A DNA stretch of 64,000 nucleotides from Oryzias latipes (Eukaryota > Chordata > Actinopteri > Beloniformes > Adrianichthyidae). Location of the stretch: positions 12,149,950 to 12,213,949 of the forward strand of contig NC_019872.2 of NCBI RefSeq assembly GCF_002234675.1. Direction: 5' to 3'. Shown piece after piece: positions 1-12,545 of this stretch. The stretch's first letter is position 1. Every line of letters starts with the position of its first letter. A program made the translations under genes and the position numbers. The notes beneath the pieces were generated by a model. It had not been told where the DNA came from. It saw only the letters and a program-made list of their open reading frames with translations, and ran no database searches.

Positions 1-204
1 ACAAACAGTTTTTTTTTGTTATTATTTACCGAAAAAGGGGCGGGGTACGTGGATTTGAAGCGTTATAGGCGTTCGGTGTGAACGCAGCATGACACAAGGC
101 TTGGCGGATTGGTTCAGAAACATCGCATTTCTCTCCCAAAAGTGCGACTCCCGAGTAACTTCTCTGTTTGTTTTTGGTCAAACGCAGCGCTGCAGGAGCC
201 TTAC

Positions 205-3200
205 TTGTCCAGCAGGTGGTGCACGGTGACCTGCAGAGGTCGGGCCTTGAACAGCAGCAGGGGGCACAGAGTGTTGAGGAGCGTCTGCAGACTCTCGGGC
301 AGGTTCGTCTTTTGGTCGGCGATGAATCGAGGCGGCAGCGAGCTTTTCAGCAGCTGCTGCAGCGGGGTGTACGTCAGAGCCGATCCCACAGACTGCAGGG
401 CGGCCGTCGGGAACGCCGGATCGTCCGGTTCAGGGAAGGCCTCTGGACGAACAGGAAAGCGGTCAGAGTGCTGCTGCTGGAGTCACCCATCCAGAGAGCT
501 TCAAAGCTGAAGGCACCAACCGGTGATCTTGACGGCGAGAGGCAACAGCAGGCTGTAGATTCCCTCCACGAAGAAATCTGCCCACTCGGCGGAAACGTCA
601 GGCGGTAAGCTCTGCAGCACGTCTGACGGGGCGCAGGCGAAGAACTGGCTGAGCTGCACGACGAGGGCGGCGGTCTCGCTCACAAACAGCTGCACCCAGG
701 GGTTCCACAGGCTGCCGACGCTCTCGCTGCACGTCTGGGAACGACAAAATCAGACGTGGGAGACGCCCACCACGCCAGGTCCCTTCAGGATGTGAGACGT
801 TACCTCCAGCCAGGCTAACAGCGAGCACAGCACAAAGTCCCACTGGCTGCCACCCAGAACTGTTGGGTGGTGACCAAGCACCCAGGACAGTAAGCGCATG
901 GTTTCCACGGTCAGGTTCACGCTTTCGCAGGCTGTGTCCGCCAGATCACTGAGGAGAAAAACACGACAGGAAGCTTTTGAGCTCACAGCCGATAGTTTAG
1001 CCGAAATCAGAAAAGCTGGGTGGTTTTTTAGAAAAAAGTTTCATCAGAAATTCACCTCCGAGTTGTGGGCGGGACCCTCTTTCCCTCTCTGTTGCTGAGA
1101 GCTCTCTGTTTACAGAGCTTACTAGCTTACTTCCAAGCGAGACAAATAAAATGGCGAGCAATAGTGGAACTATTCAGCTTTACAGTTTGGAGCCAGATGC
1201 AAGCTCGGGCGGGAAAACCAAAGACGTACATGGATCTATGGTCAGAATGGATGTTGTGGGCGTGGCCTGCCTCTAATGTGGCGTACAGTTGTGATAATTC
1301 TCCCAAGTGTGACGACCCAGGCGGCGCCAACAGCAGAGGCCGTTTTGGAGCGTAAATGACGCCGCCGTAGCCTCTGTCACTTGTTGTCGCTCGTGTCCCC
1401 ATTTGAATGGGCTCAAAGCCCCACCCCCACGCCAAACCAGGCTCAACTTCCAAAACGGAAAGTTTGAAATGAAGATTGAAAGCAAAGAGTGAGAGAAACT
1501 AAACTTTAAAGCTACGCATGCATAGCTACGCTAGTTTCTACGACCGTTATTGGGCTCTACATAAACACCTGCAGCCATTGGACGCACGCTACACGTGAAA
1601 CTTTGACCAATCAGGGAGTCCGATTTGGTAGTGACATAAGGATGGCGCCTCCTTTAAGAGGTGACAACCGTTTGAAAAATGGATCACAGAGGAGAAAAAA
1701 CGAATCAACTAAATTAATAATTGCAATTTCATGTGTAGCCCCTCCCTGCTTGTCCAATATGAACACCATAGAAGAATGCACGTCTAGCGTGTTCTTTTTT
1801 ATTTTTTTTTCTAACTTGTCCTGTCCAACAGCTAGGCAAACAGATGACAGCTGAGGGCCTCTTGTGTTGGACATATTTTACTTTAACAAGAGGGGTTAAT
1901 AATCTTCAGACAAACCAAAGGTATGTCTGAATAAACCCCTTTTGTAATTGAGGCCAAACTTTATTAATTTCAATCATGTCTGAAAATCTTTGGTGTTGGA
2001 CCGGACGGAAAAGGAAAGAGGGGAAGAAGAGAGAGGGACGATAGAGAGAGGGGGGGTAGGGGGTGATAATAGGAGGGGAAGGGGGGTAAGACCATGAAGC
2101 AGCATAGAGCAGACAGGTTTACTGGTTGTTAATCATTATGGTAAGGTTCAAATGTAGTACAAAAAGGGCGGGGCCTGTCCACACACACACTCCAATGTTA
2201 TAAACACACCTGCTAGCTGCAAACGTCTAGCGTGTTCTTGAACACGTGTCACATGTCCCGGTCTGTCCGTAGCTTTACAAATCAACATTTCTATTTCCAT
2301 ATACTAACAGTTTGAGGTTTATAGTTGTTTTTATTCTAGAATTCAGTAATTCTTTAAATTTAAAATATATACATTTTTTTAATTATTAAAATGATCTTTG
2401 AAGTTTTTCTTTGTGTTCCTTCAAGTTTAAAACTGTTTTTTTCATCCATAAAGTGCATTTTGTGATCACTTGTTCAATATCTGCACTATAAGACACCAGG
2501 GCGGGGCGTGTTGGGCGGGGCGTGTGGGGCGGGGCCTAAAACATCCACATTACCAGCTGAGCAGAAACCAGTCCTCTCTGCTGCTCCTCCACTCCATCAC
2601 TGTGGCCAGCACCGCCTTCACGATGTCCTCCTCCACCGCCGCGTCTGCATGTAGGCAGCAGAGCAGCACCGCCAGACACCCGTGCACATCTGTAACACAA
2701 GTCCAGATGTGTCCGTCTGCCTGTGTCCCCTCCCCTGTGATTGTTTGGCGGTGGCGTCTCACCGTCGTTCTCTTGCCAGTTGATCAACCCCGCGGTGGCC
2801 AGCGTGATGAGGGTCTCTCTGTGCTCGTCGGTCATCGCCGTGACGATCACTTGGAGCGTGCTCAGTGTGCTTTGGGAGACTGGGAACAGACTGTTCGGAG
2901 GGCAAAGTTTCACTTTTTAGGAAACGCCTGTTTTTTTTTCTGACATCAGACCGCCGCCGCTGCTAAAAACCGCTGACCTGTCGGCACTGCCATACAACCT
3001 CCTGAGAGCCGCAACGCAACTTCCCTCTTGGCCGTTGGTGGACAGGAAGTTGTGGAGAGTCAGAGACCAAAGACCTCCGTCCTGCAGAGACCTTTGAGAA
3101 ACAAGACGACGTCAGAAAATGATTTTATCGGCACATCTCCGCTCGGTCAAAGATAGGCAGGCACATCTTACTTTGAATAAAGTCTTTCCAGCAACGGTTG

Positions 3201-6200
3201 AACAGGAAGTCCGCTGTGGCGTCCGTCTGACAGTCCCCATTCTGTCAGGAGTGTGTGAAAGGACGACACTAGGGTGGGGCTGAACTTGAACTCTCTGCAC
3301 CACTGCAGCGCGTACAGCAGCTCTGAAACTGAAGACGAACAACATGGAGTCATTTTTCCTACAGTTCCAGCTTTTATTTTGAAGGTTTCAGCAAGGTGAG
3401 ATACAGGGCTTTGGGCCCAACATTGCCAGTTTCACATCCTCCATTTGCTTGTAACGGAAGAATAAAGAACTTAGATTTTTTTTAGTTTGCCTTTTTTAAG
3501 TGTTTTTTTTTAACGATGATTTTTTTATTTTTTGATCTTTTAGTTTGTTTGTTTTTTACCTTTTATATCTTTTTTACTTGGTTTTATTTTTTAAGATTTT
3601 CTTTTTACTTTATTTTTTTCCTTCTTCACTTTTTGTAGTTCATTTTTTTGAACTTTAATTTTTTTCTCTTTTCTTTCATGTCTCTGGGCTCCAAAAATAA
3701 ACGGTTTATGACAAAAATACAAACTCCTTCAACTGAGGATGAAATTTGAAAGACCCACACAAACTGAGCAAAAGTTGAGCTTAAGGATTTCTTTTCCCTT
3801 TTTCTACTGTATCTTTGATAAACTTTTATTTTGTATTTCAGCCTTTAAGCCGAGTTTAAGCCGCTGTTTCAAGGTTAAAGTGTGGATTCAAAAATATCTG
3901 GACCAGACACAGAAAAATAAAAACATCCGTCGAGTACCTGCAGATGTCAGGTGCTGCAGAGGCAGAGAAGACTCCGCCTCCTTGTGGTCGGCAGACACAG
4001 CCGCCGCCGTCTGAGCCACCCTCCCTAAGAGTGCGCAGACGCAGAGGTGCGATGGCAGATAATGAAACTCCCGAAACGTCCACATGTCCCGTGTGGGTTT
4101 GTCCAAAACTCCTCTGTAGTGGCTGGAAAGCACAGCCGAGGCGATCCACTATAAAAAACAAAAACAGGATTTCCGGGATCAAACCCACGGATGACGCCTC
4201 CTCTGTGTCTGTGAAGGACCAAACCATCTCCTCACCTGGGGAGGGAGGGCCTGCCGGAGTCGCGTCCATTCCGTCTGGTTGGGCATCAGAAGGTTTAAGA
4301 AGTTGCTGAGAATGGGAAGAGCTTGGGAGCTAACAGAACCGACCGTCTCGATTAAAGTCTGGACCGCTGCAGCAAGGACCTGCAAGCTGCAAAAAAAGAA
4401 ACAAAACAAAAAAACCTCCACAATTTGCAGGGGAGAAAAAAAAAAACACACACATTTGTTCTCCTAAAAACGAAAATAGGGATGAAAAGGAGATACCTTT
4501 TAACATCCAGAGAGGCAGTGAGCAGATGAGTCTTCACCCAAACAGCAGCGCTGTGCAGGAAACCGCCTTCGTCCAGCTCCAGGTCACAGTCCTGCACCAG
4601 CGACCGCACCCCCGCCACACACACTCCCTCCAGCTTTTCCACCACAGAGTCTTTCACAAAAAGAATGGGCGCCATAACCTTTTTGAATATATTTTTATTG
4701 AAGATTTTTAATCCATGATTATTATCTACTATGTAAGTGATAATGCCAGACGAGGTGTCAGTTAGTGTGCATGATCAGAAATTCACGCACGCCGGAGGAC
4801 GCTTGCTTCCGCAAGGTGCGTTCATTTCTGATAATGGAAACCTCAAAGGGCATTATCCCCCGTGGTCACTCACGAAAAAGAATGTTTTAATCAATTATTG
4901 GTCCTCTAATCGTGTTATATTTTTATGTTTAAATCATTTTCACACACAAAAACAGAACGATAGTATTTGATACGCTGTGCGACGTGTTGTCATGGTAACA
5001 GCTAGAGAGCCCACACCAAGCTGGTACTTCTGCAAGGTACAGTGGTATGTTCCACACATCACAATAAAGCGTCATTTCAGAGGAAGCGTTGGCCTTTTAA
5101 GGCGGAGTTCCACTGGTCCGTCTGCGGCGCCTCTCCGTGAAAATAGAACAATGATCAATCAATCGAAATTTTCCCATCGCCTCCGTCTGCGTCTAACGTC
5201 TGCAGCGCAACGCAGGAGTTTTATTTCCAGCCCGCTGACGCGTCAATGTCATGGCAAAAAAAGCCGGAGAAACAGGAAACAGGGCCAGGTTTTCAAAATA
5301 AAAACTTACGTTGTACTTTCAAAATAAAACTTTATTTCATATTAAAGTGTATCACCCATGCAATAACGCACGTTAACACCGCGGATAGCATTGTTGTACA
5401 CTTTACGCAATTGACGACAGCAATGTTTCATTTTAAAGATTGCTTAAAAAACATTCTTTATGACCCAAACAAGGAAGGAGCGGGCATGGAGCCTGGCTGG
5501 CTACGTTCTGGAAGAGCAAATAGAGCGAGACGAACTGCTGGACACGGCGGGGGGGTGGCAGGAGAAACCACTCACCCAGGTCCCAGGGGGGGGCGGGGGG
5601 GGGACTGGAGACACAACGAAGACGATGGAAGCATACTGACCGTTGTGAGACAGACTCCTCGCTCACGCAACAACAGAGGTGTGAATCTGTTTTTGTCCGG
5701 TCACAACAAAGAAATAAACTCTAAAGTCTAAAGGATTCAGTTCCTCGTGTCTCTTCTTATTATATCTTATTTTCTTATATCTGCTCTCTTGTTTCTTTTA
5801 ATTGATCAAAATAGAAAAAAACTCATTGGTGGTAAAAAGTAAAGGTTGCTTTTTGTAAAGCCACTTTTTTAGTTCTATTTTGATCTTTTACTGCGTCACA
5901 ATGTTATAAATGTCAATGAAAATACTTTTAAATAAGGCTTTTCACAGCAATGACTTTTTGTGGGTCATGAGTGATTATTCCCTCAAAAGTATGGCATGAG
6001 TCACTGACGGGTTCGGGCGACGCCGTGCGGTAAACTCACCAGTCAGACGCGTTTGTCTCTGGTCTTGGGCGGCGAGCTGGAAGACGGTGAGAAGCAGCTC
6101 CTCTGCAGGAAGCAGCGACAGACAACCTCGCACCGACGAGAAGAAAGAGGAGGCCACATCGCAGATGAAGGACACCAGCGGCTCGGCGTTTCCCGCGTCT

Positions 6201-9200
6201 GACAGACTCTTGGTCTCAGACAAAGTGGCGTGGAGCTTCTCCAGGATCTTCTCCAGGTAGACGTCCCCGATCACAGACTCTGCAGTTCAAACAGGTTGGA
6301 GCTCTAACAGCTGCTGATGACAAAAGCCTTTTTTTTCTTTTGGCGACTGAGTTCACCGTCGTCATGGTTTCGGGACAGAACCAGGCTGATGAGCGTCCAG
6401 CTGTGGCCGCCTGTGGTAGACGCTGAAGGGCGGGAGCTGCTCCCCACCCTGCAGAGCTCCTTGGTCAGCTCCAGAAGCTGCTGCCCCAGAACGGAACCTT
6501 TCAGCCAATCACGACAAGCTGAGAGAGTCTCCGAGTCTTTACAAGCCTGTGTGGAGACACGTGCACCGAGTCAAGACACTTGCTGCAGAGGAAACGCAGA
6601 GAAATGAGTGAAAAGGGAAACGTTGTTTACTCTCTGGATAAGTTGCAGGAGGACTCCACATGGTAAACCCATCTGGAAAAGAACAGCAGAAGCCCTCAAA
6701 ACTTCACCATGACGACGAAGAGCAACCAAGTGACCAAAAGCACTGGTGTTACCGTGGTGATGTGGCTGAGGATGCGGGTGATCTCCTGCTGGCTGCAGCA
6801 GCGGAAGGAGCTGAAGGTCATCTCCACCAGGGGCTCGGTGTCACTGCGGTCACTCTCGGACAGCCACACCACCACCCGCTCCAGGAGAAACCGCACCGCC
6901 GGGTTGTTCTTCATCTCCTCCTCCTCGCTTTTCTGCTCACCGGATTCAGCCAAGGTCTAAAACGAAACGGTGGGAAGCAATCAGGAAACCCATTTTGGCT
7001 GATCCTTATGAAGCTTAGTGCAACAGAGTGAAGAGGAATCCATCTAGTCCAGAGGTCGGCAACCGGCGGCGCCGGACAGACTAAAGTTGAACTTCGCTCA
7101 CCCTGAAGACTCTGGGCGTGTGGAAAGAGCTCAGCAGGCGGGAGAGGAAAACCAGGTGCTTCTCCGAGTTCTTCTCGCTAACATGAGTGAGGCAGATCAG
7201 CGCCAGCTGGCACACGATGTCTTCAAAGTGACCATCCTGCAGCGCCCCGGTGGCGTTCTCGTTCGTGATGCCCGGCGTCCCCTGAGCGGGCTTCTTCACG
7301 CCGTCCTCCGCGGTTGTCTCTGCTTTTCCCAACTTGGAAAAGCAGATCCGGGTGGATTTTTTCTTTTGCGTGTGTTTGGTCCTCGTCGTTTCGGGAGAAC
7401 GCATCACCTGGACAAAAACGAGGGTTCAGAAACAAAGACCTATGGACGACGTTTGACGGGAGTGAAGACAAACTGACCTGGAGCAGGAAGGCCAACCCCT
7501 CCAGGCGCCGTGGATCTGCTTGCTCGTCGTCGACGTAGCGAACACACAGAAGGCCCAGGTCCTCCCAGAAATCCTCCAGAAGACTCTGAAAGTTCTCACT
7601 GGCGGCGGGAGCTTCTCCTTCGCCGCTCACAGCTGCTTTTCTTTCCCAGGAAAGCAGCATGTCGGTGAGCAGATAAAACAGAGGCCCGTTCTGAAGGGAG
7701 GCTTCGCTCAGAGCTCGTTCTATCAAAGGCAGAAGCTGCATGCGGATGAAAACAGAGACTTAGAAAGCTCCGGATTCACACACATGTTCATTACAAAAAA
7801 ATTAAAAAAGGATTTGAAAGTTCTCCCACCTGCTGTGAAACAAGAACGGTTCTCATCCTGTCATGGCCGTCTGCCACTTTCAGAACGCAGAACTTTAGAC
7901 ACTCTACAAAGGAAGTCACTATCGCGGCGCTTTCTGATTGGCTGGTGAGAGCGCGCTCACTGGACAGACTGTCGGAAACACCGGGACAGAATACGGATTC
8001 ACTTTTAGAAACCTGTCAGTGTTGTTGTGTCCCCAGTGTTGTGTGTTACCCCTGTGTGAGGGCAGCGAAGAAGCTGTTGTAGAAGTCCACGCTTGGATCG
8101 GTGACCTCTCCAGGCAACTTGCTGAGCAGCGGCATCAAGTTAGGGTGAAGCGCTTTGGCCATGCCCTTACCGCCCTCTTTCAAAACAGACCAGAGTTTCG
8201 GTAAGAAGGCCTTCCGGGCGTTCACGTGGGTCCAACAGTCCTGGAGGAAAACAAACAAGAGAGTCTGTCTTTAAACCTGGTGATAAAACTCAAAAGAAAC
8301 CAAAAACTGACTTTGAAAAAGTCAATGATGATTAAGTACAAGTTCTCCTTCATGATCATGTTTACAACGGTTGCTACTTCTGTCTTTTGAAAAGGACACC
8401 ATGCATTTGTTAGCACCAAATCAGAGACCGCGGTTGGTCAAAGCTCAGCTGTTTGACGATTAATTCATTGAAAGTCGCCGCTTGAACTCGAGTTTGTGGC
8501 GGCCGGAGTGAACGTAGGAGGGAATTCCTTGAAAAGGAGGAAGAAGAGTCTACCGTGGCCACTTTGTTCACAACAACCACTGGAATAGTTAGTGTTTTAA
8601 TGTTCTGGTTTCCACTGTTTCCCGCCTCATCGTTCAGATTGGCCCGACATCTAAGCCCCGCCCCCATACGCCAGAAAGGGACCAAAGGTCATAACAGAAG
8701 ATTTCTGATTTGAAACTGTAAGTTGAAAGTAAAAAAAGAACTTAGAAAGTGAAAATTTTTATATTTAACTTGCATTAATCCTCCTTCACTTCTTCAAAGT
8801 CTGTTTTAGGTTTATACATTTAGATTTTCTCAGCCTTCAGTTTGGAGTTTTTTGTATTTTGGTTTTCCAAACGTTTGGCCCCATAAGATGAGGTCTCTGA
8901 TGCTTTTCCCGCTTGATGGAATGCTCACAGGAATCGTGGAGACAACATGAAGAACCGCCTCCCACACAGGAGGAAGCACCACCGGATCCGTGTCGTCGAT
9001 GCTGAGGAGCACGGCGGGGCAGAGCCGGCCCGCCTCCGCTTGGACCAGTCCGGGCGTGAACTCGCACAGGGAACAAACCATCTCAAAAAAAGCGCCTCGA
9101 ACCTGTGGGGTGACACACAGTGTTCTTAAGAGCCAGTTCGAATATAGTTTGAATGAAACTCAAGCTGAGGCCTTTAGATTTCTGTGTGACGGTTCAAACA

Positions 9201-10913
9201 AATCTGCAGATACACTTTTATTCAGCTGTAATCCAAGTACTCGGATGTCTGCAATCTGTTCCAGGAAAAAAGAGTGGAAAGAAGAAGCTGGGGTTGTTCT
9301 AATAAAAGGAAATGAAGCATTGTCAGAAAGAAGAAAAAGAATGTTAAAGATAAATAAATAGAGCAAATTGTAATGTAGAAAAAAAAGGTGAAAAGAGCCC
9401 CAGACGGGCTAAATACAAAATGTTTTAACTTTCATACTTCCTGTAGAAAATACAAACATATATATATATATATATAGCAAACTATCAAACATTAAATAGT
9501 AAGAACTGTGGTTTGATCTGTGAATCATTGATCTTAATTCACGAATCAAACCTAAGTAAGGATCCATGCACTTTGATGAGGACTAAAACTAAAATCAGTT
9601 CATGAACATTTAGATAACACAGCCGTACCTGGGGGGATTTGTGTTTGCCGTACTTCCAGAACTTCCCAGAACTCAGCAGAGAGGCTAGTCGACCCTCCAG
9701 GGCTGCCCTGTCGCTCGGAAGCAGGAGGGAAAGAAGTGTTCTCACTCCCAGCAGGGAACTGGTCAGCATGCGCAGATACTTGGCTTCCTTCTCCTCCGCT
9801 GTGACATTTCTAGACAGAAGCAGAGGCTGAGTCTCTGATAGATGACACCTGCAAACAGGCAGCGGTGGCGCTGAACGTACTGTGGATCGCTCAACGAGTC
9901 GGCCGTTTCGTTCAACAAAATATCCTGAAGAACCTGAAACCGAGAGGAAATTAAAGTTTGGGAGGTTCGAGCAGGGAGTTTCCTCCTTGATTAAAGTTCC
10001 ATCAAAGCTCACGTTGAGGATCTCGTCTTTGCAGAAGCCGAGAGCCTCTGGCTGTTTGGAGGGCGAGAACGCTGCCTGGAACGCCTGGCATGCAGCAGAG
10101 GCTGCAGGGGTGTAGGTGTCGCATTGGGACAGAATCCAGTGACCCATCAAGCTCTTCAGGAAGGGCGCCAAGCTGCGGCGAACCTTCAGCACCAGCTGCT
10201 CAAAGGCCTGCTGGGTAGCCTCCCTGATGCGACGATCGTGATCCTGTCAGCCAGACGGTTGTTAACGCAACAAAACATGATCACAAAGGGATCAAACCAG
10301 CTCACCATTGATATCTTGCAGTAGATCCTCGGCCAGAACGGCAAAACTCCTTTAACTTCTTCTGCATCTCTTTCCTGACACATGGATCCAAAGTCCTGCA
10401 CAGCCTAGAAGGAGAAAAAGCTCTGAAAACCCGCCACATGTGGACTAAAACCCCCACCGGGGGCCCTCATCCTCTTTCCTTTTTCCCCCTGCAATGTTCT
10501 CTGACACTCACTTTCAGTCTGGTGACAACATCTTTCTTGGAGAGTTTCCTCAGGACCATCCGGAAGTCCGCATCAACCAGACTGTCGATGTCCTCCGCGC
10601 CGTGAACAGCTGGCACATAACTCAGCTCAGACGTGGCCGTGGAGCCGAAGCCCACGAAGCCCGGGATCACTCCGCCCTCCCGGCTAAGAACCTCCGCAGC
10701 CCGGCCGCTGCTAGACGGCTGGGCATGGGGGAGAAACGCAGACGTCATTTGTTTATATGAAAGCCAAAAGTAAACCACGGTGGGTTGTCAGAGTTTAACG
10801 TTAAAAGGCAGCGCGGGTTTTTTGTGCTAACGACGGAGAGTTTTCATCGTAAATGTTTTTAAAGAACTTACCCGGACATTTCCTTTAGTTCGCTGTTTGT
10901 TCTTACCCCCCAT
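205..10913 (-). CDS. ltn1: listerin E3 ubiquitin ligase, 5' 25 coding exons (C-terminus off left edge)
   Basis: Listerin ubiquitinates nascent chains stalled on 60S subunits in the cytosol (ribosome-associated quality control). Coding exons in transcript order: 10872-10913, 10512-10718, 10306-10404, 10013-10243, 9881-9933, 9629-9809, 8929-9102, 8050-8240, 7830-7959, 7478-7735, 7102-7407, 6753-6956, 6631-6672, 6357-6546, 6040-6279, 4497-4650, 4236-4386, 3938-4148, 3172-3328, 2978-3091, 2763-2890, 2554-2689, 804-948, 521-734, 205-442. All have AG/GT borders and phases agree, giving 4196 nt (1398 codons plus 2 nt). The start [14 protein letters not shown], then [20 protein letters not shown] and the CDTYTPAA motif match listerin's conserved N-terminal domain; the rest is the long HEAT/ARM-like rod, ending at [17 protein letters not shown] and TVHHLLDK. 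Human listerin is about 1766 aa, so roughly 350 residues including RWD-like and RING regions are outside the window. Identity is firm; a few small exons (6631-6672, 4497-4650) are less certain at the base level. Confidence 0.95.
1040..1260 (+). repeat. dispersed repeat family D, copy 1 (ltn1 intron 22)
   Basis: This stretch shares long blocks with sequences near 12165, 33230 (inverted), 37830 and 45800 (inverted): TCATCAGAAATTC, a GTTGTGGGCGGG-like block, GAGAGCTCTCTGTTTAC, then TTTGGAGCCAGATGC and AAAACCAAAGACGTAC. Fuller copies end in CCACTC-type inverted ends, so it is probably a nonautonomous DNA element. Borders of this copy are approximate. No coding function is seen. Confidence 0.6.
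1797..2222 (-). mobile_element. short retroposon copy A with 17-bp target duplication (ltn1 intron 22)
   Basis: The interval is bracketed by a perfect 17-bp direct repeat, ACGTCTAGCGTGTTCTT, at 1780-1796 and 2223-2239. On the minus strand the element begins TTGCAGCTAGCAGGTGTG and ends in an A-rich tail next to the downstream repeat, the structure of a target-primed retroposon. A second copy in the opposite orientation, starting at the same base, lies at about 42588-43005. No open reading frame spans it. It could be a SINE or the 3' end of a LINE; the class is not recognised. Confidence 0.75.
4651..6039 (-). other. ltn1 intron 15 (1.4 kb), including a fold-back sequence
   Basis: No listerin exon could be found here and the reading phase joins directly from 6040 to 4650. 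The interval contains an imperfect fold-back at 4739-4857 (GATAATGCC against GGCATTATC, with CAGAAAT and ACGCAC blocks shared between arms), and GC-rich sequence around 5560-5620 with long G runs. The open stretch near 5433-5666 on the minus strand has no family resemblance and is not called a gene. Confidence 0.5.
4739..4857. repeat. short fold-back (palindromic) element
   Basis: The two ends are reverse complements (GATAATGCC / GGCATTATC). Inside, both arms share GAGGT, ATCAGAAAT and ACGCAC blocks in mirrored order, giving an imperfect hairpin of about 120 bp. It resembles a tiny MITE remnant, but no target duplication is obvious. Confidence 0.45.
9461..9476. repeat. (TA)n microsatellite
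   Basis: A short uninterrupted TA run lies in ltn1 intron 6, between the coding exons at 9629-9809 and 8929-9102. Simple repeat with no further signal. Confidence 0.8.
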
Positions 10914-10983
10914 GGGGACGATTTAGCCTTTTAAAACACAAAATTCAAAGAAATGATGTACTTTGGACAGCACAGGGCTACAC

Positions 10984-11036
10984 TCGGAAGTAAGACCGGA
11001 ACTAGTTTAGACGTCACTTCCTGTCTTTACTTTTCG
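10984..11036 (-). promoter_or_regulatory. ltn1: ltn1 proximal promoter with ETS and ETS/CRE-like composite sites
   Basis: About 70-125 bp upstream of the ltn1 start codon, the minus strand reads AGGAAGTGACGTC (within 11010-11024), a joined ETS and CRE-type site of the kind common in TATA-less housekeeping promoters. Two further GGAA cores lie closer to the gene (around 10984 and 10996). No TATA box is visible. The sites are seen directly; their use as a promoter is inferred from position. Confidence 0.55.
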
Positions 11037-11452
11037 ACTCCAAAGATATTTGAATGAAAATTATTTTAAAAATATAAAAAAATAGCAAAAACATTGACAT
11101 TACTATTGCTTTGATTTTTTTTGTTATTGGTTTGTATTTTTTATAAAATTGTAATAAATGCATTATTTCTGAAAATTCTGGTGTGAATATTTAAAATAAA
11201 TGTGATCGCCTAAGATGTTTTTTTCTTTCAGCATTAAATTCTAAAATGATTTGTTGAAAATATGGAAACTTCATTGTAGGAGTTGAAGTTTTATTTACCA
11301 TAGTGTTCAAAAACTACAAGTACTGAAAATGGCTAATGAAACCGCAAAGCTAACTTTTAATTAGCTTAAGAACAAGAATAATTCGTCTTAGTTGGTCACT
11401 AGTCTGAACAAAAAACACAATGGACCCGAGCTAAATGTGCTTTTGAAATACT

Positions 11453-11458
11453 TTTATT
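11453..11458 (-). terminator. tmem135: candidate tmem135 polyadenylation signal
   Basis: TTTATT on the plus strand reads AATAAA in the transcript sense. Downstream in that sense comes a T/G-rich run (ATTGTGTTTTTTG) that could be a cleavage-factor element. Other AATAAA candidates exist at 11792-11797 and 11290-11295, so the choice is tentative. Confidence 0.3.
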
Positions 11459-12164
11459 GAAATATCGCTTTAAATTAAAGAAAAAAAACAGCACAAATGT
11501 ATATTTTAAAACTGAAACATCACTTCTTTTTGTATTTTATAAGATCTCTTTAAACAATTCTGTTCCTTGTTTCATACAATCATGGACTGTTATCAAGGTC
11601 TACCGTGTCTTAAGATGACTGGAAGTAAAATGCCGTATTTCTGAAACATACTGCTGGTTTATACTGCAGATTTTATATTTTTGGAGAATTTATGTGGTCA
11701 AAATGGACCATAATTATCAGTAATTTACCAGTAAAAAGATTAAATGGAGACAGTTTACCTGGATTTTGATATGAAGAACAGGAAACACTTCTTTATTGTT
11801 GAACTGCAGATTAAACAACTTTCACAAAACCTATAATGTAATTAGCTCTAAAAACACATTTTGTCATCATAAATCAAAACCCGATACTTTCATGGCACCA
11901 AAATTTATTCCTCAAACTTTTAAAACAAGGATTAGCCTGAAAATAAAAACCCCTTTTGTTCAAACACTCCCAAAAGGAGAAAATGAATCGCTTTGGGATT
12001 TGCTTCCAGCTGAAGATCCATATCAAGTTTGAATTCTATTAAAAGACTCTACTCCAATCATCCTTTGATCTACTTTTTAAGTAATCCCAGAGGTTGTTTT
12101 TGTTATGATTCTGCAGTTTATATTCAAAATCTAAAAACCTGACGTCTTCTAGCATCATCCGGAG

Positions 12165-12545
12165 TTCATCAGAAATTCGCCTACAAATTTTGGGTTGGAC
12201 GTTTAGGCCGGGCAACTCCGCCCCCCTACGCTTCCTCATTAATGAGAGCTCTCTGTTTACAGGCCCCTCTGCTAGCTTACAGTCCCTCCCACCCTCAGAG
12301 CTTTCCAGTCGTACAGTTTTGAGCCAAATGCCAGCTTGGAAAAGAAAACAGAGAATGCATGGATCTATGAGTCTGCAAGTGGAAGCATCTGCGTCGCAAA
12401 TAAGCTCTTTTATCCCGTCTGCTTCCTATTCATTTGAGTTAAGGAATACTCAGAAATGCAATTTAATGCTAATTTTTCTCATATTTTTCCCTCCATCATC
12501 AGAAAAATGCCACAAGATGTTAAAACCAGCTTTTTCATCTTTAAT
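12165..12545 (+). repeat. dispersed repeat family D, copy 2
   Basis: Same family as 1040-1260: TCATCAGAAATTC at the left, GAGAGCTCTCTGTTTAC near 12244, CATGGATCTATG near 12360, and a right part with ATCAGAAAAATGCCAC. It lies in the ltn1-tmem135 spacer, possibly within the tmem135 3' UTR. Confidence 0.6.

Noticed and set aside
2536..2913. A single 125-codon minus-strand frame.
   Set aside because: It covers two separate ltn1 exons (2763-2890 and 2554-2689) plus the intron between; the exons are in different phases and the frame is not one protein.
5433..5731. Overlapping open frames on both strands in ltn1 intron 15, first considered as a missing listerin exon.
   Set aside because: The splice phases of 6040-6279 and 4497-4650 fit each other directly, and neither frame resembles listerin or any other family.
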